A DNA stretch of 64,000 nt from Methylococcales bacterium (GTDB taxonomy: Bacteria > Pseudomonadota > Gammaproteobacteria > Methylococcales > Methylomonadaceae). Position 1 is the stretch's first letter; every line of letters begins with the position of its first letter. The notes under the pieces are model-generated. The model saw only the letters and a list, made by a program, of their open reading frames with translations, was not told where the DNA came from and made no database searches. Made by a program: the position numbers and the translations under genes. The stretch is taken from positions 1-64,000 of the forward strand of contig JAPLRR010000078.1 of assembly GCA_026399075.1 (NCBI GenBank), given 5' to 3'. Shown here piece after piece: positions 7,631 to 17,100 of this stretch.

Positions 7631-8533
7631 TCACTTCAGCGATTTCCAAGCAGGCCGATACGCTATCGGCTTTTCGGCTGTGACCGGTACCTGTCCTAGG
7701 CATTTTAAAACACATTCATCAATCGATTGTTTAACAATACTGCTACGGAAAGAATCATCCACTTTTAACCAACGCTCCGCGACCGATTCACTAAAGCCCT
7801 CGTCCAAAATCGCTTGTTTTAACATAGCTTGCCGCAGATCGGACATTTCATCGGTGATAAACATGTGCATGTGGACAAACGCAGGTGTATCGCCACGGTA
7901 CATGTTTTCACCCCCGAAAGCCGCCACCATGAATTGGCTTTGTTTTTCGGCGAGGACATCTTCGTGTTTCCCCCAAAAAAACTTACCCAACCACGGATCC
8001 TTAAAAATAACCGCATAAAAGCGTTGGTGCACCCTCAAAATACCGTCTTTGCCACCGACTTCAGCCAATAAGCCGGAATCATAAGTGGTCTCGTCATAAT
8101 GGCCGCTACTGGCCTCATCAAGGGGGGTATTGGCCATAGCCACTTTCATGATCGCCGACACTTCCGCAAACACAGATTGCCAAGCGGCATCCAATGCGGG
8201 GCTAAAATTTTCGCCAAAATACTGGCGTAAAGCCAATAACAAGGCCTGTTCGACACTTGCAAAATGATCTGGGCTGACACCGTATCTTAAACTATGCCGC
8301 TCGCCCATTTTTTCCACCGAAGCGGTGATTTTTTCCAAATGCGCGGTGTTCTTGAAAGTTGCCAGCATATTGGCAAACTTCCGGTTTAAAAAGACAACAT
8401 TACCAGGAAAAACGTTTTTCAGGTTGATGTCAATATGGAACAGTTCACGGTAAAACAGCTGCGATAGCTTGTCGATATTGCTACCTAAACTTTCAATATT
8501 GGCTTTGACGAGTTGTCGGTGTGCGGTGGACAT
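7631..8533 (-). CDS. Two-domain globin: flavohaemoglobin-type globin fused to a truncated haemoglobin
   Basis: A 300-residue protein with two globin domains and no reductase. Residues 1-135 look like the globin part of flavohaemoglobins or bacterial haemoglobins, with proximal His likely H80 in MGERHSLRYGV. Residues about 155-275 look like a truncated (2/2) haemoglobin: a distal-side Tyr at 173 in VHQRFYAVIF, KDPWLGKFFWG, and proximal His likely H221 in FVHMHMFITDEM. Both domains keep haem-ligating residues. Soluble, no signal peptide. Likely O2/NO binding or NO detoxification, inferred from the family. It converges on moaC. The split into two globin types is read from motifs, not from an alignment. 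Confidence 0.75.
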   Translation of the reverse strand: MSTAHRQLVKANIESLGSNIDKLSQLFYRELFHIDINLKNVFPGNVVFLNRKFANMLATFKNTAHLEKITASVEKMGERHSLRYGVSPDHFASVEQALLLALRQYFGENFSPALDAAWQSVFAEVSAIMKVAMANTPLDEASSGHYDETTYDSGLLAEVGGKDGILRVHQRFYAVIFKDPWLGKFFWGKHEDVLAEKQSQFMVAAFGGENMYRGDTPAFVHMHMFITDEMSDLRQAMLKQAILDEGFSESVAERWLKVDDSFRSSIVKQSIDECVLKCLGQVPVTAEKPIAYRPAWKSLK

Positions 8534-8979
8534 AGGCTAGGGGGTGTAGGGTTGTTGGATAAGGGGCTGGAAGGTAAGGATAAATAAAACGGTGGGCCGG
8601 GTAAAGTTAAACTGGCAAGAATTTAAGTTTACTCTGAACCCCTGTTATTCGAATTTACTCTTGAAATGTCGGGCTCTGTCGCCGTAGGAGGCAAGTCGTG
8701 TCTTGGTTTGCGGGCGACCGCGGTGCTGACAGTTGCTACCAGCTCTAGGAGAGCATCCCTGCGCACTTACCTATAGCGAATTCTGGCAAGTTTACGGAAG
8801 TTTGCTGGGGGGGCTTCTACCCTAAACGCTCAAAAAATAAACTTTTTCCTTGTTGCCCCACCAGAAAACCAACCAACCAAGCTTGATGCGATGGCACTGA
8901 CAATGCCAGCCGTCCGGTATTATCATCAGCTGCACCTGCAGCAACAAGCGCTGGTAAGCCATTGAAAAAATTAAAGGCG
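8534..8979. other. Intergenic stretch, no gene recognised
   Basis: About 445 bases between the globin start and the end of the hydroxylase gene. Several short GTTTACTC-like words repeat, but I find no convincing gene, tRNA or terminator. A 66-codon minus-strand frame at 8817-9017 overlaps the hydroxylase end and has no recognisable family. Confidence 0.5.
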
Positions 8980-10002
8980 CTACACATAAGCATTGGTTTC
9001 CACACTATTAAAACCATCCATTCGGCTTAAGCCACTGGATTTTTTCGTTAACGCTTTATCGCCGTAAACTAAAGCGATGATTTCCCTTTTGGCTTCTAGC
9101 CAGTCCCGGATTTCATTGCCGGGATAAAAGCCACGTTTTTCGGCTTTGTAATAGGCCGCTTCAGCAATCATGGCCTCTAGGTTAATGGCTGGGGTAGGGG
9201 GTGCTACCGGTAGGCTAAAGCCGAATTTGATCAGGTTCACCAGATCGAGTGGGGATGGGTTCTTGATGCCGGCCCTGTCAGGATTACAGTGTTTTAGGGT
9301 GCCAAACAGCCAATCCCAGAGTGTTAACACTGCCCCGTAGTTGCTGTCATGTTCATGGCGTTGGATGGAATGGTGGGTGCGGTGCAGGGCAGGGACGATA
9401 ATGATCTTACCCAAATATTTTTCACCCTTGAAGGCTATATTGCTGTGGTGGAATAGGATGAATACAGTCATTAGCGCTTCACAGCCCATCAGCAGGTCTT
9501 GGCCGATGCCTAATACTATGATCAGCAGCGCTTTTAGGATAAGGGTGATGATTAGTTCTAAAAAATGTATCCGAAATGACGTTGAGACATTCAAACAAGG
9601 GTCGTTATGATGTACTTTGTGGAACATCCATAGCCATTCAAAGCGGTGGCTGGCCCGATGCCAGAGATACATCAACAGGTCGAGCATTAAAAATGACACA
9701 ATGGCTTTGAGGGCTGGGCTGGGTAATCTGTTAAGCAAGCCTTGGCTGGAGTAGCGTTCGGCCAACAGGAATAATGACGATGCCGACACCAAGGACAAGG
9801 CGATGCTGTTTACAAGAAACAGGCTGATATTGGTTTTGTAAGATAGGCGCAGGTGTTTGGCGGCTTGTTTTTTTTGGGGTGCGCAGCTTTCAAGGGTGGA
9901 TAGCAGGGCAAAAACGATAAGTAGCGTTAATGCCAACACTTCTCCTGACAGGCTGCTAGGCCATCTAAAATGAATTTCAGATATGTGGGTAAGGTTTAAC
10001 AT
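8980..10002 (-). CDS. Sterol desaturase / fatty acid hydroxylase family membrane protein
   Basis: A 340-residue integral membrane di-iron enzyme of the fatty acid hydroxylase superfamily. The histidine boxes are visible: HRASH with HKVHH around residues 115-130, HHSN, and HRTHH with HEHDSNYG near residues 205-220. Four or so hydrophobic segments precede and separate them. The group oxidises C-H bonds in lipids; substrate cannot be read from sequence. Neighbouring genes (a phosphorylase-like protein and a small membrane protein) do not settle the role. Confidence 0.85.
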   Translation of the reverse strand: MLNLTHISEIHFRWPSSLSGEVLALTLLIVFALLSTLESCAPQKKQAAKHLRLSYKTNISLFLVNSIALSLVSASSLFLLAERYSSQGLLNRLPSPALKAIVSFLMLDLLMYLWHRASHRFEWLWMFHKVHHNDPCLNVSTSFRIHFLELIITLILKALLIIVLGIGQDLLMGCEALMTVFILFHHSNIAFKGEKYLGKIIIVPALHRTHHSIQRHEHDSNYGAVLTLWDWLFGTLKHCNPDRAGIKNPSPLDLVNLIKFGFSLPVAPPTPAINLEAMIAEAAYYKAEKRGFYPGNEIRDWLEAKREIIALVYGDKALTKKSSGLSRMDGFNSVETNAYV

Positions 10003-10387
10003 GGTCTGCTCCTCGCTATTAGGTGCAATGATCTTGGGTACGGTAATAACAGGTAGAAATTAGTGCCGAAGTTTTTGCATTCGGGTAAACGCTGTTAGGC
10101 TTGCTTAAGTAGTAAGCAACACTTGTGCCGAAGATGGTTTTGCTGGGTCTGGAAGTGGGTAGGATGCTTGCAACGCTTGATAGTCAAGGGCAAAAGCCCG
10201 TGTACCAAATCGGTAAGGTGGGATTGGTGTTTGCGGGTAACGTGGTCTAGTTGCTTCAATTAGGTGCTATTGTGTTTGTAATTTGCACCAATATCGTGTT
10301 TAAGTTTATATTGTTTCTTAAATGTTTATATTGTCTGTTGCTTTGGTGTTTTCCGGCTGGCTTTTTTCGGTCAGCAGCACTAGCCGA
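10003..10387. other. Intergenic stretch upstream of the hydroxylase gene
   Basis: About 385 bases holding the hydroxylase upstream region. A small hairpin GGGCAAAAGCCC lies at about 10188-10199. Short plus-strand frames here overlap the opposing membrane-protein gene and look like shadows. Confidence 0.45.
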
Positions 10388-10969
10388 TTACAGGCAATCG
10401 CCGTGGTTCATGATCAACAGCCGACAGTCGAAGAAAGTTTCTGGGTAATAAGTGCTGATAATGAAGCGCAAAAAATAGTCGATGAACAAATAAACGGTAA
10501 TAGCCCGCGCTGCGCTACTCCAAATTTTATGGCGGGTGTGGCCAGAGCACCGCCAGACTGATGTTACCCACCATACGCTAGGCAAAAACAACATGCCATG
10601 CGCTGTTTTCCAACTGGTTATGGTATAAGTGACGTTAAGCACCCGGTAGTCTATATAATAAAGTATGGCATTTACCAGCAAGAAAAAAGGCCAAAATGCC
10701 TGCCATAAATGTAATTTCCCTAGCCATGAAGATTTTAAAAATTGGTACAAACTTAAATCGGGCATGACCACCCAATGCTTGCTGGCTTTAGGTGTGTAAC
10801 AATAAATCAGGACAAAGATGACCGTTAAAAACATGACCGCCTCAATTAATGAAAAGAGATGGGTATAAGTAAAAATAATTGGTAAGGTAGTGGTAAACAT
10901 GGTCATCATTATTTGAAAAGCGCCGATGAAGGCCAGCAACAGCGAGTATGGATTTATGCCCCCCGCCAC
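10388..10969 (-). CDS. Hypothetical polytopic membrane protein
   Basis: A 193-residue hydrophobic protein with about four predicted membrane segments, the first covering LLLAFIGAFQIM and the next TYTHLFSLIEAVMFLTVIFV; later segments follow FWPFFLLVNAILYYI and AITVYLFIDYFLRFII. I recognise no family. The frame opens with GTG at 10969; Met codons at residues 21-22 are an alternative that would avoid overlap with the divergent phosphorylase-like gene. Confidence 0.55.
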   Translation of the reverse strand: MAGGINPYSLLLAFIGAFQIMMTMFTTTLPIIFTYTHLFSLIEAVMFLTVIFVLIYCYTPKASKHWVVMPDLSLYQFLKSSWLGKLHLWQAFWPFFLLVNAILYYIDYRVLNVTYTITSWKTAHGMLFLPSVWWVTSVWRCSGHTRHKIWSSAARAITVYLFIDYFLRFIISTYYPETFFDCRLLIMNHGDCL

Positions 10970-11774
10970 CCAAATTTTTATTTATGTCGCTTTGCCCTGT
11001 GAGGCCAAGCCGTTAGTGGATCATTTCCGGTTAAAAAAAAATGTCAATGTGCAGGCGTTTGCCATTTATTCAAATCAAGACATTTGTTTAACGGTAACTG
11101 GGCTTGGAAAAAGCGCAATGGCTGCGGGATTGGCCTACACCCAGGCACTGTTCAGACCTCTAAACCAGCCAATATTGCTTAATATCGGTATTGCAGGCCA
11201 TAGGGATCATGGGCTTGGTAGCTTGTATTTGGCGGATAAAATTATCGATGGTGATAACCAAAAAAGCTATTACCCCTCCTTAGTCATTACGCCCCCTTGT
11301 CCTAGCTGTAGTCTGCAAACCTCATCAAAACCGCAACTTGATTACAACCATGCCCATCTTTGTGACATGGAAGGTTCTGCTTTTTATGAAACGGCGGTGC
11401 GGTTTTCTAGCAGTGAATTAATTTTTTGCCTGAAAGTTATTTCAGACAATCAATTGTCTTCTGTGGATGCCATCCACGCTGACAAGGTTGCCAATTCAAT
11501 TGCAACCCATCTTCCGGCTATTGCCACATTGTTGACCAAAGCGGCAGCCTTGGCTTTACAGATAAACTTGCCTGAGCCACCCTATTATGAAGAGCTGGTA
11601 GACGCTTACCGGTTTACCGCTAACGAAAAGATGCAATTAAAAAACCTGTTACAGCGTTGGCATACCGTCACAAACGACCAGCCACTTACGCTTGATGATG
11701 CCAGCCCGCTTAGCGGTAAACAGGTGCTACGCTGGCTGGAGCAAAAAATTAATGGCATTGATTTTTGTCTGTAG
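10956..11774 (+). CDS. PNP/UDP-phosphorylase-like (MTA/SAH nucleosidase or HpnG-like) protein
   Basis: About 272 residues from the Met at 10956 (ATG 10926 is also possible). Landmarks of the nucleoside phosphorylase-1 superfamily are VALPCEAKPLVDHF at the N-terminus, LTVTGLGKSAMAAGLAY, LLNIGIAGH and the nucleoside-binding CDMEGSAFYETA followed by KVISDN. The last 80 or so residues form an extra helical tail (MQLKNLLQRWHTV). Possible roles are nucleoside or S-adenosyl nucleoside cleavage, or an HpnG-like step in hopanoid synthesis; the context does not decide. Confidence 0.7.
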   Translation: MPPATQIFIYVALPCEAKPLVDHFRLKKNVNVQAFAIYSNQDICLTVTGLGKSAMAAGLAYTQALFRPLNQPILLNIGIAGHRDHGLGSLYLADKIIDGDNQKSYYPSLVITPPCPSCSLQTSSKPQLDYNHAHLCDMEGSAFYETAVRFSSSELIFCLKVISDNQLSSVDAIHADKVANSIATHLPAIATLLTKAAALALQINLPEPPYYEELVDAYRFTANEKMQLKNLLQRWHTVTNDQPLTLDDASPLSGKQVLRWLEQKINGIDFCL

Positions 11775-11789
11775 CGGCTTAGCCAACGT

Positions 11790-12152
11790 TTAAAAAAAGA
11801 AAAATGCGTTTTTGGTCACTGCAACCATACCGATATAAACAAAACAGGCCATTGCACCGGAAAATGCCAGCCAGCGGGTTGTTCCGCGATTACGCATAGC
11901 CACAACCCCTAAGCCAATATAACCAAATAGGGCCACCATTTTGGCGATCAGCCAGCCAAATTCTGTTGATAACCAGCCACCTTGAAAAACAAGGGCAAAG
12001 CCGCTGAGCAACAAGAAGGTATTAATGATATGCGGGCCAATGTTAAAGGCCTTTTGTTTAAGGATGGACGGATGGGTTTCTGACAAAACGACTTTACCTA
12101 CAAAGCTTAATACAGACAGCAAAATAAAGGTAAGGTGAAAATATTTAAGCAT
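11790..12152 (-). CDS. SirB2-family membrane protein
   Basis: A 120-residue protein with four hydrophobic segments and the SirB2 pattern: MLKYFHLTFILLSVLSF at the start, HIINTFLLLSGFALVF in the middle, WLIAKMVALFGYIGLG and a final WLAFSGAMACFVYIGMVA. SirB2 members are small inner-membrane proteins of unknown biochemical role. Convergent with the phosphorylase-like gene with only 15 bases between stops. Confidence 0.8.
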   Translation of the reverse strand: MLKYFHLTFILLSVLSFVGKVVLSETHPSILKQKAFNIGPHIINTFLLLSGFALVFQGGWLSTEFGWLIAKMVALFGYIGLGVVAMRNRGTTRWLAFSGAMACFVYIGMVAVTKNAFFFF

Positions 12153-12464
12153 AATGTTCTCAAGTGGTTGATTATAAAGCTTGGCATTATAACGCTACCG
12201 CCAATAAATGCAGCCCTTAAATTGCATAAAACCTAAAATACCTAGCAAAAGTGTCTGGATTGCACGGAAGACTTTGATGTAATGGTGTAGCATTGATTTT
12301 GGAAAGGTCAAGGGTTGGCAAAACAATCAGCAGCTTGGGCTAGCTCCCACTAAAATTATTGTTGCCACTAAAATTGCCAGCTGTCCTTTAATGCAATTGA
12401 CAAAATTAGACTATAATCTATAACTGCTTGTGTTAAATTTATTAACTTTGTCGGTTCAAAGAAG

Positions 12465-12502
12465 CTAACAACCCCGTTAGCCGCAACGACGTTGCTTGTT
12501 AG
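12465..12502. repeat. Compound inverted repeat, stem-loop upstream of ompA-like gene
   Basis: Outer arms CTAACAA (12465-12471) and TTGTTAG (12496-12502) enclose an inner perfect stem GCAAC-GAC-GTTGC (12483-12495), leaving CCCCGTTAGCC as a one-sided bulge. The ending GTTAGGT fits the integron attC R' core GTTRRRY, but the opposite end does not match the R'' core well. Most of 12153-12806 otherwise holds only the promoter listed below. Confidence 0.5.
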
Positions 12503-12647
12503 GTGTCTTTATTGCCCTTAAATTTTAAAGGGTTGGTTTGCCCAATAGGGTGCTTTACAAGTCTTTCTTGCCTTGTTAAACCAAGCTGGTTAATTGTTTG
12601 GGATTCCCTGAGTAGTGTCCCATTACTACATTAAGTGAATTAAGGTT

Positions 12648-12676
12648 ATGACACATTTAAAATACTGTGGCATAAT
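12648..12676 (+). promoter_or_regulatory. Sigma-70-type promoter for the OmpA-family gene
   Basis: ATGACA (12648-12653) and CATAAT (12671-12676) each match the -35/-10 consensus at five of six bases with an ideal 17-base spacer. The predicted start lies near 12683, giving a leader of about 125 bases before the ATG at 12807, with a Shine-Dalgarno AAGGAGA just upstream of the start codon. Confidence 0.6.
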
Positions 12677-12806
12677 AGGTAAAAATTGTAGCGAAAGTGC
12701 TACCTGTTGGCTTGGCTATAGTTAAGGTCACTTGTTGGTAGTTAATTTAATCTTTGTTTTTACGATTGACCGTTTTTATTTCTGAAATTAATTTAAGGAG
12801 AATGTT

Positions 12807-13868
12807 ATGTTAAAAAGACACTTACTTGCTCTTGCCGTAATGTCAAGCCTAGGCCTGGTACAGGCGGCCCAAGCTAGCGATGTTGTTGATGACCGTTGGT
12901 ATGTTGCCCCATTTGGTACATTTGTCCAACCAGGTGGTGACCGGAATTCTGATAATGGCTGGGGCGGTGGTATGGCCTTCGGTAAGATGATTGATGAACA
13001 TTTCAACGTCGAAGTGAAAGGCTTTTACCAAGGCTTGGATGGCGCTAACAACAATGGCAACTGGGATATGACCGGTGGCACAGCTGATGTGCAATATTTC
13101 ATCACACGCGGCATGATTTCACCTTATACCGTATTGGGCTTAGGTGCGATGAATTCTAGCCACAATGGCGGCAGCGGCGTAGGCTTTATTGGTGAAGCGG
13201 GCGCTGGTTTGACTTTTGAAGTGAGCGACAACTTCTTGATCCGCAGTGATGTGCGTTACCGCTACAATCAAAACTTCAATGCCAATTTGCAACCAGGCAC
13301 CAACGAATTCCATGACATGGTTATTAACCTTGGCTTTGTAATTCCTTTTGGCCCAAAACCAACTGCTGCAGTTGCTGAACCAACCCCAATGCCTGAACCA
13401 ACACCGGTTGCTGTTGCTGATTGTTCAACACTTGATGGTGATAACGACGGTGTCAACGATTGTAATGACCAATGCCCAACCACTTTGGCTGGTGCCCAAG
13501 TCAGTGTCGTAGGATGCTGGATTGTTGATGTTAAGTTTGATAATGACAAAGCGATTATCAAACCAGAATACTTCGGTAACCTTGACAACGTTGCAAAACG
13601 TATCCAAGAGCATCCTGAAATGGCCATCGAAATTCAAGGCCACACCAGCAAAACAGGTGGCTTTAAACACAATATGGCATTGTCAGAGCGCCGTGCATTG
13701 GCTGTTAAAAAATACTTGGTTGACGGCACCCATTCACCTAACCTAACTACCCGTGGTTACGGCTGGACTCAACCAATTGACACCAATGACACTGAAGCAG
13801 GTCGTGCAAACAACCGTCGCGTACAGTTGCAAGTTGATGGACAACCACAACAACCTTTAAACCAATAA
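12807..13868 (+). CDS. OmpA-family outer-membrane porin with thrombospondin type-3 repeat
   Basis: A 353-residue protein: signal peptide (MLKRHLLALAVMSSLGLVQA), an eight-stranded OmpA-type barrel to about residue 175, a Pro-rich linker (PTPMPEPTPVAVADC), a calcium-binding type-3 repeat (DGDNDGVNDCNDQCP), then a C-terminal OmpA/MotB peptidoglycan-binding domain with IQGHTSKTG, LSERRALAVKKYL and GRANNRRVQL. It anchors the outer membrane to peptidoglycan. A strong AAGGAGA ribosome site, own promoter and own terminator suggest a highly expressed single gene. Confidence 0.92.
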   Translation: MLKRHLLALAVMSSLGLVQAAQASDVVDDRWYVAPFGTFVQPGGDRNSDNGWGGGMAFGKMIDEHFNVEVKGFYQGLDGANNNGNWDMTGGTADVQYFITRGMISPYTVLGLGAMNSSHNGGSGVGFIGEAGAGLTFEVSDNFLIRSDVRYRYNQNFNANLQPGTNEFHDMVINLGFVIPFGPKPTAAVAEPTPMPEPTPVAVADCSTLDGDNDGVNDCNDQCPTTLAGAQVSVVGCWIVDVKFDNDKAIIKPEYFGNLDNVAKRIQEHPEMAIEIQGHTSKTGGFKHNMALSERRALAVKKYLVDGTHSPNLTTRGYGWTQPIDTNDTEAGRANNRRVQLQVDGQPQQPLNQ

Positions 13869-13925
13869 TAAGTCTTTAAACGCTTATGTTGGCTGTCGGC
13901 CCCTGAGATTATCAAGAGTCGGCAA

Positions 13926-13958
13926 ATAAAAAACCCGCAGTTAATGCGGGTTTTTTTT
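13926..13958 (+). terminator. Rho-independent terminator of the ompA-like gene
   Basis: AAAAAACCCGCA, loop GTTAA, then TGCGGGTTTTTTTT: a 12-base near-perfect stem with a long U-tract, about 60 bases after the stop. Symmetrical enough to work in both directions. Confidence 0.93.
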
Positions 13959-14122
13959 GCCCAAAAAATTGATTGCTTTGTTGGCAATTAAATTTCCCAA
14001 AACAGTGGGTATTTAGCCTTGCGGTATAAACGCGCCATTGATAGGTTGGGGAATTATCCCTGTCAGCGTTATAATGCAGGATTTGTAAAACCCAAGCCCC
14101 AGTTCGGCAGTCTCCTTAGTCT

Positions 14123-17100
14123 ATGAAAATACTTACTATCCATTTCAAAAATATCAACTCATTGGAAGGCGAGAGTCTGATTGATTTTGAACAATCTCCG
14201 TTTACCGATACGGGGGTGTTTGCGATTACAGGGCCAAATGGATCAGGCAAGTCCAGTATTTTAGATGTCATTACTTTGGGTTTATATGGTGAAACCTTCC
14301 GGTTTGACCGTCCTGCTGCCCATGTGATGACCCGTCACACCGCCAGCTGTTTTGCCATTATTGAATTTGCCTTGGGCGGGGAGAAATATAAATCCAGTTG
14401 GCAGGTTGCCCGTATGGACGACAATCCTGACAGCGGCTTAACCCCCCCTGTTATGCAGTTGATACGCCTAAGTGACGGCGCAGTGCTGGCCGATACGCCC
14501 CAACAGGTTTGCACCCGGATTACAGAAATCACCGGCATGAATTTTCGTAATTTCACCCGCTCAATTTTGTTGGCACAAGGTGATTTTGCGGCATTTTTGA
14601 ATGCGCTCGATAGCGAACGCATGGATATTTTGGAAAAAATAATCAGCACGGACATTTACGCCGAATACAAAAATGAAATTATTGAAAAAGTAACTGGCGC
14701 CCAACAAAAACTGGATCAGTTAAAACAAGAGCTGGCGGCCATCACCTTGATGCCAGCGGAAGCAAAAGAAGCCTGTGAGCATGATTTGATTGATTTCACC
14801 GAACACCTGGCAGAACTGGGCGAAGAGCAAAATTCGTTAAAACAACAGCAAGCGATGCAGGCAAACATAAGCGCCTTAAAAAAGCAGCTTGCAAGCGAAG
14901 AGAAAAACCTGGCAGAGGCAAAGGCGCAGCTAGAAAATACCCAGAATACCTTAGATCAGATTGCTGCCGCACAAGATGCCTTACTATTTAAAGAGGATTT
15001 TGATGCGCAACGGGAAAAAAACCATCAAATTCATCAAGGCAAATCAACGCTGGATGATTTATTGCAAGAGCTTAAACAGCTTAAATCCATACCGGGAAGT
15101 CAGCGGCCAGCCCCAGATAATCTGACGCAATTATCATTGGCGGAACAGCAGCAAGTTTTAAGCGAAATCCAAACGGCCGTTAGCCAACTTAGTCAGAACA
15201 AACACGCTGAAATGGCCCACGAGCTAGCTTTGGCGGCACAGATGTCAGAAAAACAGGTGGTGCTAGACTCGCTTAGTCAATGGTTGGAAGATCATGCGGC
15301 AGCAGCGGTATTGTTGACGGATTTCCCTGAAATTGGGCTGTTAAAAAAACTAAAGGCTGAACTTGTCGAGTTAACCGGTAAGCAGACAGGCTTTTCTAAA
15401 CAATCCAATAAAACACTCACGTCACTTAAAAATAACAGCGCCGATCTTGCCAAAGAAATAAAAAACCAGGCCGTTTTGAAACAACAGTTGGAGGCCGACA
15501 GCAAAGAATTGGCCGCGATGGTGCTGGCGCATTCGCCGGAGGAATTGGATGCTTTACGGGCAACCCAACAAGAGCGGGTCAATGATGCCAAGGCACTTTA
15601 TAACCTTGCCCAGAGGCATCAACAACTGACAGGCGGATCTGGTTTCTTCTCTTTGTTTAAACGTAAAGACCAGCCTGAACCGGACATCGATGCCCTGAAT
15701 TTTGAACTTGAGACGCTCAGGTTGGAAATAAAGCGCGAAGAGAACATTAAGAAGGTGTTGGATGAATCGATAATCCGCGAAGCCTTATTTAAAAAACTGG
15801 GGGCGGACAGGGTTCATTTACAAGACGGTAAGCCTTGCCCGTTTTGTGGCGCATTGCAACATCCTTACGCCAAGCATCCGCCAGCCTTAACGAACTCTAA
15901 ACAGGCGTTGATAGACCAAAAAGCGAAAGTAAGGCAATTGCTGGAAAAAGCGGCGAACTTCGAGCAAAAAATCAGCATCGGCAAACAACAGGTAGAGAGG
16001 GGGCAAGCCAAACAGGCGCTGTTGCAGAACCTACGTGGGCAATGGTTGGGTTTATGTAGCCGTTTGAATACGCATGATGGCAGCCTAGAGATCAATAAGC
16101 TGGGGTTGATGAAGGAATTGATCGATAAAGAAAGCCGCGAATTGGCTGAAATTGTCCATTTCACGGCAAAATACCGGTCTAAGCAAGCCAGTATAGAAAA
16201 AACTAAAGTTTTGTGTGCCAAGAGTGAGGCGGCAATTGAACAATTACAATTGGCTGCCCAGCAGTTAGGCAACAGCACCGAAGGCCTCAGCCAAGAACAA
16301 GAGGATCTTGAGGCGGCTTTGGAGCAGTGTCTTGAAGAAGAGAGGCAGCTCTCCCAAAAAGTGCTGGAACAGTTGATGTTGTTAGGCGAAAAAATGCCTG
16401 GTAAAGGCCAAGAGGAAGCCTTGATTAATCGGCTTAACAAGCGTAGGGAGGAATATCATGGCTATGCTTTCCGCCATAAAAACTTATCTGAAGAACTGGC
16501 CGTTTTAGAAGCTAAACTTAGCGTTTGCCAAGCAGAAGTTACGCGCTACAACAGCCAGCTAGAAAGCTTGTCGGATCAGTTGCAAACCCAAGAATCCACT
16601 AGCCTGCATTTGGCTTTGTTGGAAAAACAAAAACTCATAGCTGAAAAGGAACAATTGCTGGCCCAGCAGGAGCAAGATGCTGGCCTGTTGCATCAGGCTA
16701 TACTTGAAAAATTGCAGCTTAGCCGATTTGCCAGCCTGCCCGAGATTGGCGAGCTACTCGTTCAGATCGGCACCCAGCCCGAGCTGGAGCGTAAAAAGGC
16801 AGAGCTGGAACAGGAGATTGATGCTAAATCCATAAGCTTGGAAGCGATGGCTGAGCAGTTGGACGCAGAGGCTAAGGATATGGCCACGTCGTTAAATAGT
16901 ACGGAATTAGCCGAACAATTAAGGCGTGTTACCCGAAAAATAGAGATGGCCAGTATGGAAGCCCAGCAACGGGAACGGCTATTGCTGGAGCAAATCCAAC
17001 TACTACAGCGCCACGATGCCCTGACAGTCGAATTACAACAACAAGAAGCTCAAGCGCGACCCCATTTTGCCGAAGCCGCGTTATTGGCGGCAGAAAATGG

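Noticed and set aside
8817-9017. 66-codon minus-strand frame overlapping the end of the fatty acid hydroxylase gene
   Set aside because: No recognisable family, no ribosome site, and its start lies inside the confident hydroxylase gene.
12397-12417. TTGACA followed by TATAAT upstream of the ompA-like gene
   Set aside because: Only nine bases separate the hexamers, too close for a sigma-70 promoter; the pair at 12648-12676 is better.
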